64,000 nucleotides of DNA, taken from NCBI GenBank assembly GCA_964519835.1, contig CAZFLD010000003.1, positions 1 to 64,000 of the forward strand, in the 5' to 3' direction. This document shows, piece by piece, positions 16,575 to 26,400 of the stretch. A program made the position numbers and the translations under genes. The DNA is from CAZFLD01 sp964519835 (lineage in GTDB: Bacteria > Spirochaetota > Spirochaetia > DSM-27196 > CAZFLD01). The notes under the pieces were generated by a model. The model made no database searches. It had not been told where the DNA came from and was given only the letters and a program-made list of their open reading frames with translations. Numbering within the stretch: position 1 is the first letter of the stretch; each line of letters begins with the position of its first letter.

Positions 16575-16647
16575 GCCCTTGTAGCTCAGTCGGTAGAGCA
16601 CATCCATGGTAAGGATGGGGTCATCGGTTCAAGTCCGATCGAGGGCT
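16575..16647 (+). tRNA. tRNA-Thr (GGT anticodon)
   Basis: A full cloverleaf is visible: 7-bp acceptor GCCCTTG/CGAGGGC with one G-U pair, D arm GCTC/GAGC, anticodon stem CATCC/GGATG with loop ATGGTAA, and T arm ATCGG/CCGAT with TTCAAGT. The anticodon is GGT. CCA is not encoded. Confidence 0.96.
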
Positions 16648-16668
16648 CTTACGCACACGGTTCAGTAT

Positions 16669-16742
16669 AGGCCAGTAGCTCCAACGGCTAGAGCGCCGGT
16701 CTCCAAAACCGGATGTTGTAGGTTCGAATCCTACCTGGCCTG
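16669..16742 (+). tRNA. tRNA-Trp (CCA anticodon)
   Basis: The acceptor is AGGCCAG/CTGGCCT, the D arm GCTC/GAGC, the anticodon stem CCGGT/ACCGG with loop CTCCAAA, and the T arm GTAGG/CCTAC with TTCGAAT. The anticodon CCA is Trp. It lies 21 nt after tRNA-Thr and 50 nt before secE, a common bacterial order. CCA is not encoded. A 7-bp hairpin GCCGGAA/TTCCGGC (16757-16779) follows and may aid 3' processing. Confidence 0.96.
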
Positions 16743-16792
16743 TGATCAAGAAAAGAGCCGGAAGTCATGTGTTTCCGGCGCGGGGAGGCGGA

Positions 16793-16972
16793 ATGAAAAA
16801 GATCGTTCAGTTTTTTAAAGACAGCTATGCAGAGCTCCGCCGCGTCGTTTGGCCGACTCGCGAGGAAGTTGCGTCTTCCACAAAGGTCGTTCTTATCTCG
16901 GTGGCCATTTTCGCCGCCGTGTTGGGTGTGGTCGACTTCCTGCTCCTCTCAGCCGTAGACTTGATCTTTTAG
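16793..16972 (+). CDS. secE: Preprotein translocase subunit SecE
   Basis: The 59-residue protein is the short single-span form of SecE. It has an amphipathic helix with the conserved RRVVWPTREEV motif (about residues 14-24), then one membrane helix (about 34-56). It clamps SecY in the translocon. The ATG at 16793 follows GGGGAGG; the frame extends back to tRNA-Trp but has no support there. It is followed by nusG as in most bacteria. Confidence 0.96.
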   Translation: MKKIVQFFKDSYAELRRVVWPTREEVASSTKVVLISVAIFAAVLGVVDFLLLSAVDLIF

Positions 16973-17007
16973 GGCCCGCCCTCATCGATCAATCCGGATA
17001 GTAACGA

Positions 17008-17562
17008 ATGGCAAAAAGCTGGTACGTACTTCACACATATTCAGGATACGAGAACAAAATCGAAAAAACCCTTCGAATTATGAAAGACGAAGGGCAATTT
17101 GATGACGTTCTTTCGGACATCAAGGTTCCTTCGGAGCAAGTTGTAGAGGTTCGCGACGGGAAGAAAAAGGTTTCCACAAAGAAGTTTCTTCCAGGCTACA
17201 TCCTCTTGGAAATGGACTTGCCGGATCTGAGCTGGAAGCAGGTTTGTTCCCGGATTCGCAAAGTGCAGGGTGTTACCGGCTTTGTCGGTTCATCGCCCGG
17301 CGCAAAACCGCAGCCGATCTCTTCTGAAGAGGCTCGCTCGATCCTGCAAAAGACGGGGCAAATCAAGGGCGAAAAGGTCGTCAAGCCCAAACAGACCTAT
17401 TCGGTCGGTGAGACGGTGCGGATCATCGATGGACCGTTCAACACGTTCACCGGAAACGTGGAGGTGGTAAACGTAGAAAAGGGAAAGCTTCGGGTGACGG
17501 TCGGCATTTTCGGTCGGTCCACTCCCGTAGAAGTTGATTTTCTCCAGGTGGAGAAGCTGTAA
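17008..17562 (+). CDS. nusG: Transcription elongation/antitermination factor NusG
   Basis: The 184-residue factor has an NGN domain that starts KSWYVLHTYSGYENKIEK and binds the RNA polymerase clamp. A C-terminal KOW domain (about residues 130-184, VRIIDGPFNTFTGNV) contacts S10 or Rho. Length is normal. It lies 35 nt after secE with no strong ribosome site. Confidence 0.97.
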   Translation: MAKSWYVLHTYSGYENKIEKTLRIMKDEGQFDDVLSDIKVPSEQVVEVRDGKKKVSTKKFLPGYILLEMDLPDLSWKQVCSRIRKVQGVTGFVGSSPGAKPQPISSEEARSILQKTGQIKGEKVVKPKQTYSVGETVRIIDGPFNTFTGNVEVVNVEKGKLRVTVGIFGRSTPVEVDFLQVEKL

Positions 17563-17665
17563 CGGGAAGTCGTACCTCAGCAGTGCTGCGGAGAGCGATT
17601 TTCCCCTGATGGGACCCGGGGCGGCATGACCGACTCCCGGGGTTTGTACCACAGAAGGAGCAGAT

Positions 17666-18097
17666 ATGGCAAAGAAGAGGGTTGCAGCCTTAATCAAGCT
17701 GCAGGTCCCTGCGGGGAAGGCGACTCCGGCACCGCCGGTTGGTCCGGCCCTTGGACCTCATGGCGTCAGTGCGCCGCAGTTTGTGCAGCAGTTCAACGAC
17801 GCTACTAAGAACGTCGAGCCCGGTCTGATCGTTCCCGTAGTTATTACGGTGTACGCGGATCGGAGCTTCTCGTTTATCACAAAAACGCCTCCGGCGGCGG
17901 TGCTTATCAAGCGGGCCCTGAACCTGGAGACGGCTTCGGCGGAGCCCAATCGTGTGAAAGTTGGAAAGCTCACCCAGGCTCAGGTCAAAGAAATCGCAGA
18001 GATAAAAATGCCGGACCTCAACGCAAACTCGATCGAGGCCGCCATGAGCATCGTCGCCGGCACCGCTCGCAGCATGGGCGTGGAGGTTGCCGGATGA
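17666..18097 (+). CDS. rplK: 50S ribosomal protein L11
   Basis: The 143-residue L11 binds the GTPase-centre rRNA with L10/L12. The N-terminal PPVGPALGPHGV (about residues 21-32) and the C-terminal RNA-binding segment (TARSMGVEVAG end) are clear. AGAAGGAG precedes the ATG. A 103-nt gap separates it from nusG, and its stop overlaps the rplA start by 4 nt (ATGA). Confidence 0.97.
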   Translation: MAKKRVAALIKLQVPAGKATPAPPVGPALGPHGVSAPQFVQQFNDATKNVEPGLIVPVVITVYADRSFSFITKTPPAAVLIKRALNLETASAEPNRVKVGKLTQAQVKEIAEIKMPDLNANSIEAAMSIVAGTARSMGVEVAG

Positions 18098-18777
18098 AAC
18101 GGGGAAAACGATATCGAAAGGTTGTTGAGACCTACGACAAGACGTCTGCGTACTCGGTTCCGGAAGCTCTGGAAATCGTTAAAAAGTCCGCCTCGGCCAA
18201 GTTTGACGAAACCATCGAGCTTTCTATGAACTTGAACCTCAAAAAAAGTGCCACAGTGCGTGACACATTGGTTCTTCCCAACCAGTTCACCGCCGATAAA
18301 AAGATACTCGTGTTTGCGAAGGGTGAAAAGGCGCAAGAGGCTCAGGAGGCGGGTGCTACCTATGTCGGTGACACGGATCTTGTAGAAAAGATCAAGGACG
18401 GGTGGCTGGATTTTGACGTTGCCGTCGCCACTCCCGACATGATGAAAGACGTCGGCCGCCTGGGACCGATTCTCGGCCGTCGTGGTCTTATGCCGAATCC
18501 CAAGACCCGGACCGTTACCTTCGATCTCAAGGATGCCATCGCCGAACTGCAAAAAGGCCGTGTTGAGTACCGCAGTGACAAAACCGGGGTTGTGCACCTT
18601 TCGGTTGGCAAGGCGTCCATGGATGTCGAAAAAATTCGCGAGAACGCGGAGCTGGTCATTTCTGAGGTGGAAAAAAAACGTCCGCCTGAGACCAAGGGCG
18701 CATTTGTTAAGACTATCGCCGTATCGTCCACGATGGGCCCCGGCGTCAAGGTACAAACGAGCGAGGTTGCTGTATGA
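18094..18777 (+). CDS. rplA: 50S ribosomal protein L1
   Basis: The 227-residue L1 builds the mobile L1 stalk at the E site. The conserved GRLGPILGRRGLMPNPK block lies at about residues 125-141, and the TDKTGVVHLSVGK region follows. It overlaps both neighbours by 4 nt, suggesting coupled synthesis of L11, L1 and L10. Confidence 0.97.
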   Translation: MKRGKRYRKVVETYDKTSAYSVPEALEIVKKSASAKFDETIELSMNLNLKKSATVRDTLVLPNQFTADKKILVFAKGEKAQEAQEAGATYVGDTDLVEKIKDGWLDFDVAVATPDMMKDVGRLGPILGRRGLMPNPKTRTVTFDLKDAIAELQKGRVEYRSDKTGVVHLSVGKASMDVEKIRENAELVISEVEKKRPPETKGAFVKTIAVSSTMGPGVKVQTSEVAV

Positions 18778-19310
18778 GTGCCTACCAAACCAAAGTGAAC
18801 CAGACCAAGGTAGATGCGGTCAGGGAGATCAAGGAGTCGCTCTCCGGCGTAACCGATTTTGTGTTTACCGACTACCGTGGGTTGACCGTAGAACAGATTA
18901 CCGGTCTGAGGCGAAAACTCGCGGAGATGGGCGCGGAATACCACGTTGTGAAAAACACACACGCCCGCATTGCCTTCAAGGATATGGACCACCCCGAAGT
19001 TGCCGATCTACTGGTCGGCCCTACGGCTCTGGCGTTTGTAACGGAAGACTCCAACGCGGTCACCAAGGCGCTGTTTGACTTTGCGAAGGAGGCTCCGGTC
19101 GGCGTCAAGGGTGGTCTTGTGGACGGCAACTTGTACGATGCCGGTCAGATGGAGGCCTACTCCAAGCTTCCGGGCCGCGACCAACTTATCGCAATGCTTA
19201 TGAGCACGATGAACGCTCCGGTGCAGAACTTTGTGTTCGCGCTCAACGGCGTTGTCACAAAACTGGTACGGACATTGCAGGCAGTTGCCGACCAAAAGGC
19301 GGAGGCCTGA
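18774..19310 (+). CDS. rplJ: 50S ribosomal protein L10
   Basis: The 178-residue L10 anchors L7/L12 dimers to the stalk base. The N-terminal RNA-binding domain (FTDYRGLTVEQI, YHVVKNTHARIA) and the C-terminal helix that holds L12 are present. No separate leader exists because the start overlaps rplA, so classic L10 leader autoregulation would have to act on another site. Confidence 0.95.
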   Translation: MSAYQTKVNQTKVDAVREIKESLSGVTDFVFTDYRGLTVEQITGLRRKLAEMGAEYHVVKNTHARIAFKDMDHPEVADLLVGPTALAFVTEDSNAVTKALFDFAKEAPVGVKGGLVDGNLYDAGQMEAYSKLPGRDQLIAMLMSTMNAPVQNFVFALNGVVTKLVRTLQAVADQKAEA

Positions 19311-19386
19311 CTTATAACACTTCCGGCGTTAGCCTTCCGCATATCTGCCATGCTATCGCCGGCAATACATCAAGGAGGAAGATAAT

Positions 19387-19776
19387 ATGGCAACTCCGAC
19401 AACAGACGAAATCCTCGACGCGATTTCAAACATGACCGTGCTCCAAGTGAGCGAATTGGTAAAGGCAATGGAGGAGAAGTTCGGCGTAACCGCCGCTGCT
19501 CCGGTCGCCGTTGCAGCTCCTGGCGCTGCCGGTGGCGAAGCTGCCGAGGCTGCCGAAGAGAAAACGGAGTTCACCGTTGTCCTCAAGGGTTTTGCCGACG
19601 GCAAAAAAATCCCGGTCATCAAAGAGGTCCGTGCCATTACCGGTTTAGGTCTCAAAGAGGCTAAGGATCTTGTTGAAGAAGGTGGCAAGGCCATCAAAGA
19701 AGACGTCTCTAAGGAGGAGGCGAATTCGATTAAAGAAAAGATCGAGGCGGCGGGCGGCACTGTCGAGCTGCAGTAA
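19387..19776 (+). CDS. rplL: 50S ribosomal protein L7/L12
   Basis: The 129-residue stalk protein recruits translation GTPases. It has an N-terminal dimer domain, an Ala/Gly-rich hinge (about residues 38-57) and the C-terminal domain with KIPVIKEVRAITGLGLKEAK. AAGGAGG precedes the ATG. It is 76 nt after rplJ and 108 nt before rpoB. Confidence 0.97.
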   Translation: MATPTTDEILDAISNMTVLQVSELVKAMEEKFGVTAAAPVAVAAPGAAGGEAAEAAEEKTEFTVVLKGFADGKKIPVIKEVRAITGLGLKEAKDLVEEGGKAIKEDVSKEEANSIKEKIEAAGGTVELQ

Positions 19777-19817
19777 GCCCGAGGACACTCGAGTAGCAAC
19801 GCAACTTTTCTCGATCA

Positions 19818-19850
19818 GCACCACGGCCGGCAAGCTGCCGGTTGTGGTGC
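19818..19850 (+). promoter_or_regulatory. Long hairpin between rplL and rpoB
   Basis: GCACCACGGCCGGCA and TGCCGGTTGTGGTGC form a continuous 15-bp stem (two G-U pairs) around a three-base loop AGC. There is no U-run after it. In other bacteria this gap holds an attenuator and an RNase III site that lowers rpoBC expression relative to the ribosomal genes, so a similar role is likely. Confidence 0.65.
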
Positions 19851-19884
19851 GTCGTCGTAGCTAACCCAACTGGGAGGAACCTAG

Positions 19885-22800
19885 ATGTTCGATAGAAAAA
19901 CCGAGATCGAGCGAACCGTCGTAGGGACGAGTACGCAGTCCGTTATGGAGCTGCCTGACCTGGTTGACATCCAGATCTCGTCCTATGAGCGATTTCTTCA
20001 ACGTGAGCGCATGAAGCAAGGCGAACCGATCCGGACTCAGGGACTCGAAGAGGTCTTTCAGTCTACGTTCCCCATCGAAAGCCAGAACGGCGACATGCGC
20101 CTGGAGTACGATCATTATACCCTGGATGAAGAGAATATCAAGTTCAGCCAGGCCGAGTGCAAGCAGAAGGGGCATAGCTATGCGGTCCCGATCAAGGCTC
20201 GCCTCAATTTGATTTTTTTGGAAACCGGTGAGATCCGGCAGAAAGACATCTATATGGGCGACATTCCCCTAATGACCAACCGTGGCACCTTTATCATAAA
20301 CGGTGCCGAACGTGTGGTTGTAAGCCAGATTCACCGGTCGCCGGGTGTGATTTTCTCGCACGAAAAAGGTGTGTACTCATCGCGGATAATTCCGTATCGC
20401 GGTTCGTGGCTCGAGTTTGAGATCGACCAGAAAAAAGAGCTGGTCTACGCCAAGATCGACCGTAAAAAGCGTATCCTTGGGACGCTATTCTTGCGTGCCC
20501 TCGGGTTCGATTCGCGCGAGAAGATTATCGATCTCTTCTATCAAACCGAGACTCTGCCTGTCGGAAACAGCGCCGACGAAAAAGACACACTTGTCGGGCG
20601 TGTGTTTTCGCGTGCCGTGTATATCAAGGATGGAGAGAGCGGCGCGGAGAAGAAACTCTACCGGGCCGGCGACAAGATTCACCCTCACGATGTCGATGAG
20701 CTTGTTCACAGCCATGTCGCAGATGTAGAGGTTATCGATCGTGACCATCCGGACTCTCTCCATTCGGAGATTATTCTCAACTGTTTTGAGCGGGAGGAGA
20801 GCAAGTACACTCGCGACGATACGGACAACGACGAACCGACCCACGAGGATGCCCTCTCGGTTGTGTATTCGGTAATTATGCCGGGTGAGCCGATTACCGT
20901 GGAAAGCGCGGAGAAAGATTTCAACTCGATGTTTTTTACGGCTCGTCGCTACGACCTCGGGCGTGTCGGACGCTACAAGCTAAACAAAAAGTTCGACTAT
21001 CCCGACCCGACGGATTCCCACCTCCTCACCAAAGACGACATTGTAAACACGATGCGGTTTCTGATCCGTGTCTATATCAGAGAGACAAATGTCGACGATA
21101 TCGACCACTTGGGCAACCGGCGCGTGCGCTCGGTGGGCGAGCTCTTGGCCAACCAACTCAAGACAGCATTTGCGCGCATGGAGCGCATCGCAAAGGAGCG
21201 CATGTCGCTCAAAGAGACGGACACAATAAAACCGCAGGACCTCACCTCGATCAAACCCATCGTGGCAGCGGTCAAGGAGTTCTTCGGCTCGAGCCAGCTT
21301 TCGCAGTTTATGGACCAGGTAAACCCACTGTCCGAGCTAACGCATAAGCGGCGGCTCAATGCGCTTGGCCCCGGTGGCCTTTCCCGCGACCGCGCGGGTT
21401 TCGAAGTACGTGACGTGCACTACACCCATTACGGGCGAATGTGTCCGATCGAGACGCCGGAAGGTCCAAACATCGGGCTTATTGTGTCGCTTGCAAACTA
21501 CACGCAGGTCAACGAGTACGGGTTTTTAGAGACTCCCTACCGAAAGGTCGTGGACGGCCGCGCTACCCGCGACATCGAGTATTTGTCGGCGATGGATGAA
21601 GAGAAGTACTACATCGCTCAGGCGAACGCGCCGTTGGATGAAAAGGGCAACTTCCTCGCCAATCAGGTGTCGGTGCGAAACTCCGGCGACTACATCACCC
21701 GCTCGCCGGAGCACGTTCAGTACATGGACGTCTCCCCGAAGCAGATCATCTCGGTTTCGGCGTCGCTTATTCCCTTTTTGGAGCACGACGACGCCAACCG
21801 CGCGCTGATGGGCTCGAATATGCAGCGCCAGGCGGTACCGCTTGTGTTTCCCGAGCCGCCGCGCGTCGGTACGGGCATGGAGAGTAAGTGCGCCTACGAC
21901 TCCGGCGTCCTCGTGAAGGCCGATCGGTCGGGCGTTGTGGACTACGTGAGCTCAACCCGTATCGTCGTAAAGCCGGACGATGCCTCGAGCAAAAACGATG
22001 TCGACGTGTACGACATGATTAAGTATCAGCGCACCAACCAGGACACCTGCTTTATCCAGAAGCCGATTGTTCCGCCTGGCGCAAAGGTCAAGGCCGGACA
22101 AGCCATCGCCGATGGGCCCGCAACGTTCAAGGGCGAGCTGGCGTTGGGCAGAAACGTGCTGGTCGGGTTTGTACCGTGGAACGGATACAACTACGAGGAC
22201 GCGATTCTTATATCCGAGAAGATTGTCAAAGAAGACATCTTTACCTCCGTGCACATCAAAGAGTTTACCGTCGATGTCCGCGAGACAAAGCTTGGGCCGG
22301 AAAAGATTACCCGCGATATACCAAACACCTCGGAGCGCGCGTTGGAGCAGCTCGACGAGGAGGGAATCGTTAGAATCGGCGCAAAGGTTGCCTCGGGCTT
22401 TATCCTGGTCGGGAAGGTGACGCCAAAATCCGAGACTGAGACCACTCCCGAGTTCAAGCTGTTGAACTCCATCTTTGGTGAGAAAGCTAAAGAGGTGCGG
22501 GACACCTCTCTGCGGGTGCCGCACGGAATCGAGGGCACCGTTATCGACGTACAACGACTTCGCCGGAGTGAAGGTGATGATTTATCTCCCGGCGTCGACG
22601 AGGTCGTCAAAGTCCTCATCGCCACAAAACGCAAGCTGCGTGAAGGCGACAAGATGGCAGGACGCCACGGAAACAAGGGCGTTATTGCCCGTGTGCTGCC
22701 TGAGGAGGATATGCCGTATACGGCCGAAGGCACGCCGCTCGAGGTCTGCTTGAACCCGTTGGGCGTACCGTCGCGGATGAATCTTGGTCAGATTCTCGAG

Positions 22801-23391
22801 ACGGAGCTCGGCTGGGCTGCCGTCGGGTTGGACGAGTGGTATTCAACTCCGGTATTCGAGAGCGCGAGCAACGAGATGATAGAAGAGCGTCTCGAAAGCG
22901 CAGGGCTGCCGACGAGCTCAAAAACGACTCTCTACGACGGTCGCACCGGGGAGGCGTTTGAGAACGACGTGATGATCGGCTACATGTACATGTTGAAGCT
23001 CCACCACCTGGTTGACGACAAGATGCACGCCCGGTCCACCGGTCCCTACAGTCTGGTTACACAGCAGCCCCTTGGCGGGAAGGCCCAGTTCGGAGGCCAG
23101 CGCCTCGGTGAAATGGAGGTATGGGCGCTCGAGGCATATGGAGCCGCGAACACGCTCCAGGAGCTTCTGACCATCAAGTCGGACGACATGAACGGCCGAG
23201 CCAAGATTTACGAAAGCATTGTGAAGGGTGAGCCGTCAACCGCGGCCGGTGTTCCTGAGAGCTTTAACGTGCTTGTGCAGGAGCTGCGTGGCCTGGCGTT
23301 GGACGTGTCGATTTACGATAACAAGGGCAAGCAGGTGCCCCTCACGGAACGGGACGAAGAGCTTATCAACAGGCAGGGATCCAACTTTTAG
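19885..23391 (+). CDS. rpoB: RNA polymerase subunit beta
   Basis: The 1168-residue beta subunit of RNA polymerase is of compact size, lacking the large insertions of proteobacterial RpoB. The rifampicin pocket (SSQLSQFMDQVNPLSELTHK, from about residue 470) is intact except that Asn492 occupies the E. coli Ser531 position. ETPEGPNIGLI, the catalytic-site GRHGNKGV and the C-terminal LGGKAQFGGQRLGEMEVWAL follow. GGAGG precedes the ATG. It is 82 nt before rpoC, within one operon. Confidence 0.98.
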   Translation: MFDRKTEIERTVVGTSTQSVMELPDLVDIQISSYERFLQRERMKQGEPIRTQGLEEVFQSTFPIESQNGDMRLEYDHYTLDEENIKFSQAECKQKGHSYAVPIKARLNLIFLETGEIRQKDIYMGDIPLMTNRGTFIINGAERVVVSQIHRSPGVIFSHEKGVYSSRIIPYRGSWLEFEIDQKKELVYAKIDRKKRILGTLFLRALGFDSREKIIDLFYQTETLPVGNSADEKDTLVGRVFSRAVYIKDGESGAEKKLYRAGDKIHPHDVDELVHSHVADVEVIDRDHPDSLHSEIILNCFEREESKYTRDDTDNDEPTHEDALSVVYSVIMPGEPITVESAEKDFNSMFFTARRYDLGRVGRYKLNKKFDYPDPTDSHLLTKDDIVNTMRFLIRVYIRETNVDDIDHLGNRRVRSVGELLANQLKTAFARMERIAKERMSLKETDTIKPQDLTSIKPIVAAVKEFFGSSQLSQFMDQVNPLSELTHKRRLNALGPGGLSRDRAGFEVRDVHYTHYGRMCPIETPEGPNIGLIVSLANYTQVNEYGFLETPYRKVVDGRATRDIEYLSAMDEEKYYIAQANAPLDEKGNFLANQVSVRNSGDYITRSPEHVQYMDVSPKQIISVSASLIPFLEHDDANRALMGSNMQRQAVPLVFPEPPRVGTGMESKCAYDSGVLVKADRSGVVDYVSSTRIVVKPDDASSKNDVDVYDMIKYQRTNQDTCFIQKPIVPPGAKVKAGQAIADGPATFKGELALGRNVLVGFVPWNGYNYEDAILISEKIVKEDIFTSVHIKEFTVDVRETKLGPEKITRDIPNTSERALEQLDEEGIVRIGAKVASGFILVGKVTPKSETETTPEFKLLNSIFGEKAKEVRDTSLRVPHGIEGTVIDVQRLRRSEGDDLSPGVDEVVKVLIATKRKLREGDKMAGRHGNKGVIARVLPEEDMPYTAEGTPLEVCLNPLGVPSRMNLGQILETELGWAAVGLDEWYSTPVFESASNEMIEERLESAGLPTSSKTTLYDGRTGEAFENDVMIGYMYMLKLHHLVDDKMHARSTGPYSLVTQQPLGGKAQFGGQRLGEMEVWALEAYGAANTLQELLTIKSDDMNGRAKIYESIVKGEPSTAAGVPESFNVLVQELRGLALDVSIYDNKGKQVPLTERDEELINRQGSNF

Positions 23392-23473
23392 CGCACACGG
23401 TGCAGTAAGCGGCGTAGTGTGCGAGTCGGCGCAGGGCGCCGGCGCGGAGTACCGGCTTTGGAGGGACAGGTTA

Positions 23474-26400
23474 ATGAGAGATATTCAAGACTTTGATAGC
23501 ATTATGATTCGCCTCGCCGCACCGGACCAGGTGCGGGCGTGGAGCTACGGCGAAGTCAAAAAACCCGAAACCATAAACTACCGCACCCTGCGGCCGGAGA
23601 AGGACGGGCTTTTCTGCGAGCGGATTTTCGGCACGACAAAAGAATGGGAGTGCTACTGCGGAAAGTTCAAATCGATTCGGTACAAAGGTGTTATCTGTGA
23701 CCGTTGCGGCGTTGAGGTGACCCACTTCAAGGTGCGCCGTGAGCGGATGGGCCACATCGAGCTCGCCTCTCCGGTCTCCCACATCTGGTACTATCGCTCC
23801 GTGCCGTCCCGTATGGGTCTGCTCTTGGACCTTACCATCGCGGCCCTTAGGTCAATCCTTTATTACGAGAAGTACATCGTTATCGACCCCGGTGACACGG
23901 ACCTAAAAAAGATGGACCTCCTCACCGAGGAGGATTACTTGGATGCCAAAGAGCGGTTTGGCATGTCGTTTTCCGCCGGCATCGGTGCGGAGGCGGTCAG
24001 GACGCTGCTCGAGAACCTCGACCTCGATGCCCTCTCCGCGGAATTGCGCCAAACGATGGTCGAGAAGGGCGCCAAGGCGGACAAGCGTCTGCTAAAGCGC
24101 ATCGAGATTGTCGAGCACTTCCGGGATTCTGAGAACCGGCCGGAATGGATGATCCTCGACGTGATTCCGGTGATCCCGCCGGAGCTCCGGCCGATGGTGC
24201 AGCTCGACGGCGGTCGCTTTGCCACGTCCGACCTCAACGACCTGTATCGTCGGGTCATTAACAGAAACAACCGCCTGAAGAGGCTCATGGCGTTAAACGC
24301 GCCGGACATTATCATCCGTAACGAAAAGCGAATGCTCCAGGAGGCGGTCGACGCGCTCTTCGACAATTCGAAGAAAAAGCGAGTCGTAAAAGGGGCCTCG
24401 AATCGGCCGCTCAAATCGCTGTCGGACATGCTAAAGGGCAAGCAAGGACGATTTCGGCAGAATCTGCTGGGAAAGCGCGTCGACTACAGCGGCCGGTCGG
24501 TTATTGTGGTCGGTCCGGAGCTCAAGCTCCACCAGTGCGGCCTGCCGACCAAGATGGCGCTCGAGCTCTACAAGCCGTTTATCATGAAGAAGCTTGTAGA
24601 GAAAGACGTCGTCTACAACATCAAAAAGGCAAAAACACTCGTCGAGCAGGAGACGCCCGAGGTTTGGGCGGTGTTGGATGAAGTCGTGCGCGAGCACCCC
24701 GTGATGCTGAACCGCGCCCCGACGCTTCACCGCTTGGGCATTCAGGCCTTTGAGCCGGTGCTCGTCGACGGCAAGGCGATCAAGCTCCACCCGCTGGTCT
24801 GCCATGCATTCAACGCGGACTTTGACGGCGACCAAATGGCCGTTCATGTCCCGCTGACGCAGGCGGCGCAGATAGAGTGCTGGACGCTTATGCTCTCGAG
24901 CCGGAACCTCTTGAACCCCGCAAACGGCAAGCCGATCGTCTTTCCGTCCCAGGATATGGTTCTGGGAATAAACTATCTGACGATGGCTCGCCCGGGAGCA
25001 CCCGGTGAGGGCAAGCACTTCTCTTCGCCCGACGAAGCTATTCTCGCGGTAGACGTCCGCGCCGTGGACTACCAGGCCCTTATCAAGGTCAGAATTGACG
25101 GTGAGTGGCTCGAGACGACCGTCGGGCGGTTGATCTTCAACGACGGCATGCCCAAGACGGTCGACTACGTCAACGAATCTCTTGGTGACAAAGAGCTTCG
25201 GGCACTTATCTCGCGGGTTCATATGGAGCAGGGCCCCCACGTAACCGTGGAAATGCTTGACGGAGTAAAGCGGCTCGGATTCCAGTACGCGACGATCTTT
25301 GGCGCCACCATCGGCATGGAAGACATTCTTGTTCCCGAGGAAAAGCGGGACATGCTGGACAAGGCAAATACAGAGGTCGAGTCGATTATCGGCCAGTATC
25401 AACAGGGTCACATTACCGGTGAAGAACGGTACAACCGCGTTGTTCAGGTGTGGAGTAAAACAAACGAAGACCTGACCAACGTTATGATGAAGCGATTGCA
25501 GGACGACCGGACCGGCTTTAATCCCGTCTACATGATGGCACATTCCGGAGCCCGTGGATCCCGTAGTCAGATCAGGCAGCTTGCCGGAATGCGTGGCCTT
25601 ATGGCCAAGCCGTCCGGAGACATCATCGAGCTGCCGATCCGTTCGAACTTCAAAGAGGGACTGTCCGTCATCGAGTTTTTTATCTCTACTAACGGTGCGC
25701 GTAAGGGCCTGGCAGACACCGCCTTAAAGACCGCCGACGCCGGCTATCTCACGCGACGCCTGGTGGACATCGCCCAAGACGTCGTCGTCAACGACGAGGA
25801 CTGCGGCACCATCAACGGCATCGAGATGAGTGCTCTCAAAGATGGTGAAGAGATCGTCGAGACCCTGAGCGACCGGATTGCGGGTCGATTTACGTTGGAG
25901 CGAGTAAAGCATCCTATCACCGGCGAGGTGATTGTTGATGTAAACGAAGAGGTTACCGATGACAAGGCCTTGCTGATAGAGGAAGTCGGTATCGAGACGG
26001 TGCGCATCCGGACGGTGCTCACTTGCGAGGCGGAGTTCGGCGTCTGCCGTCGCTGTTACGGCCGGAACCTTGCTTCCAACCGAACGGTAGACATCGGAGA
26101 GGCGGTTGGCATTGTTGCCGCCCAGTCCATCGGCCAGCCGGGTACCCAGCTCACGATGCGTACCTTCCACATCGGCGGTGCCGCAACGAGATCGACCGAA
26201 GAGAACCGGGTCTATCTCAAGTATCCGGTGCTGGTGAACAACATCGTCGGCAACATCGTTACGTTGAAAAACGGTTCGCGGTTGTTTACCAGGAAGGGCA
26301 GGGTGACCGTTAGCCGAGTTCTCGGCGAAATGCCGCTCAACGCCCGCGACAAGGTGTTGGCGGAAGACGGCCAGAAAATCGTTCGAGGACAGCCTATCAT

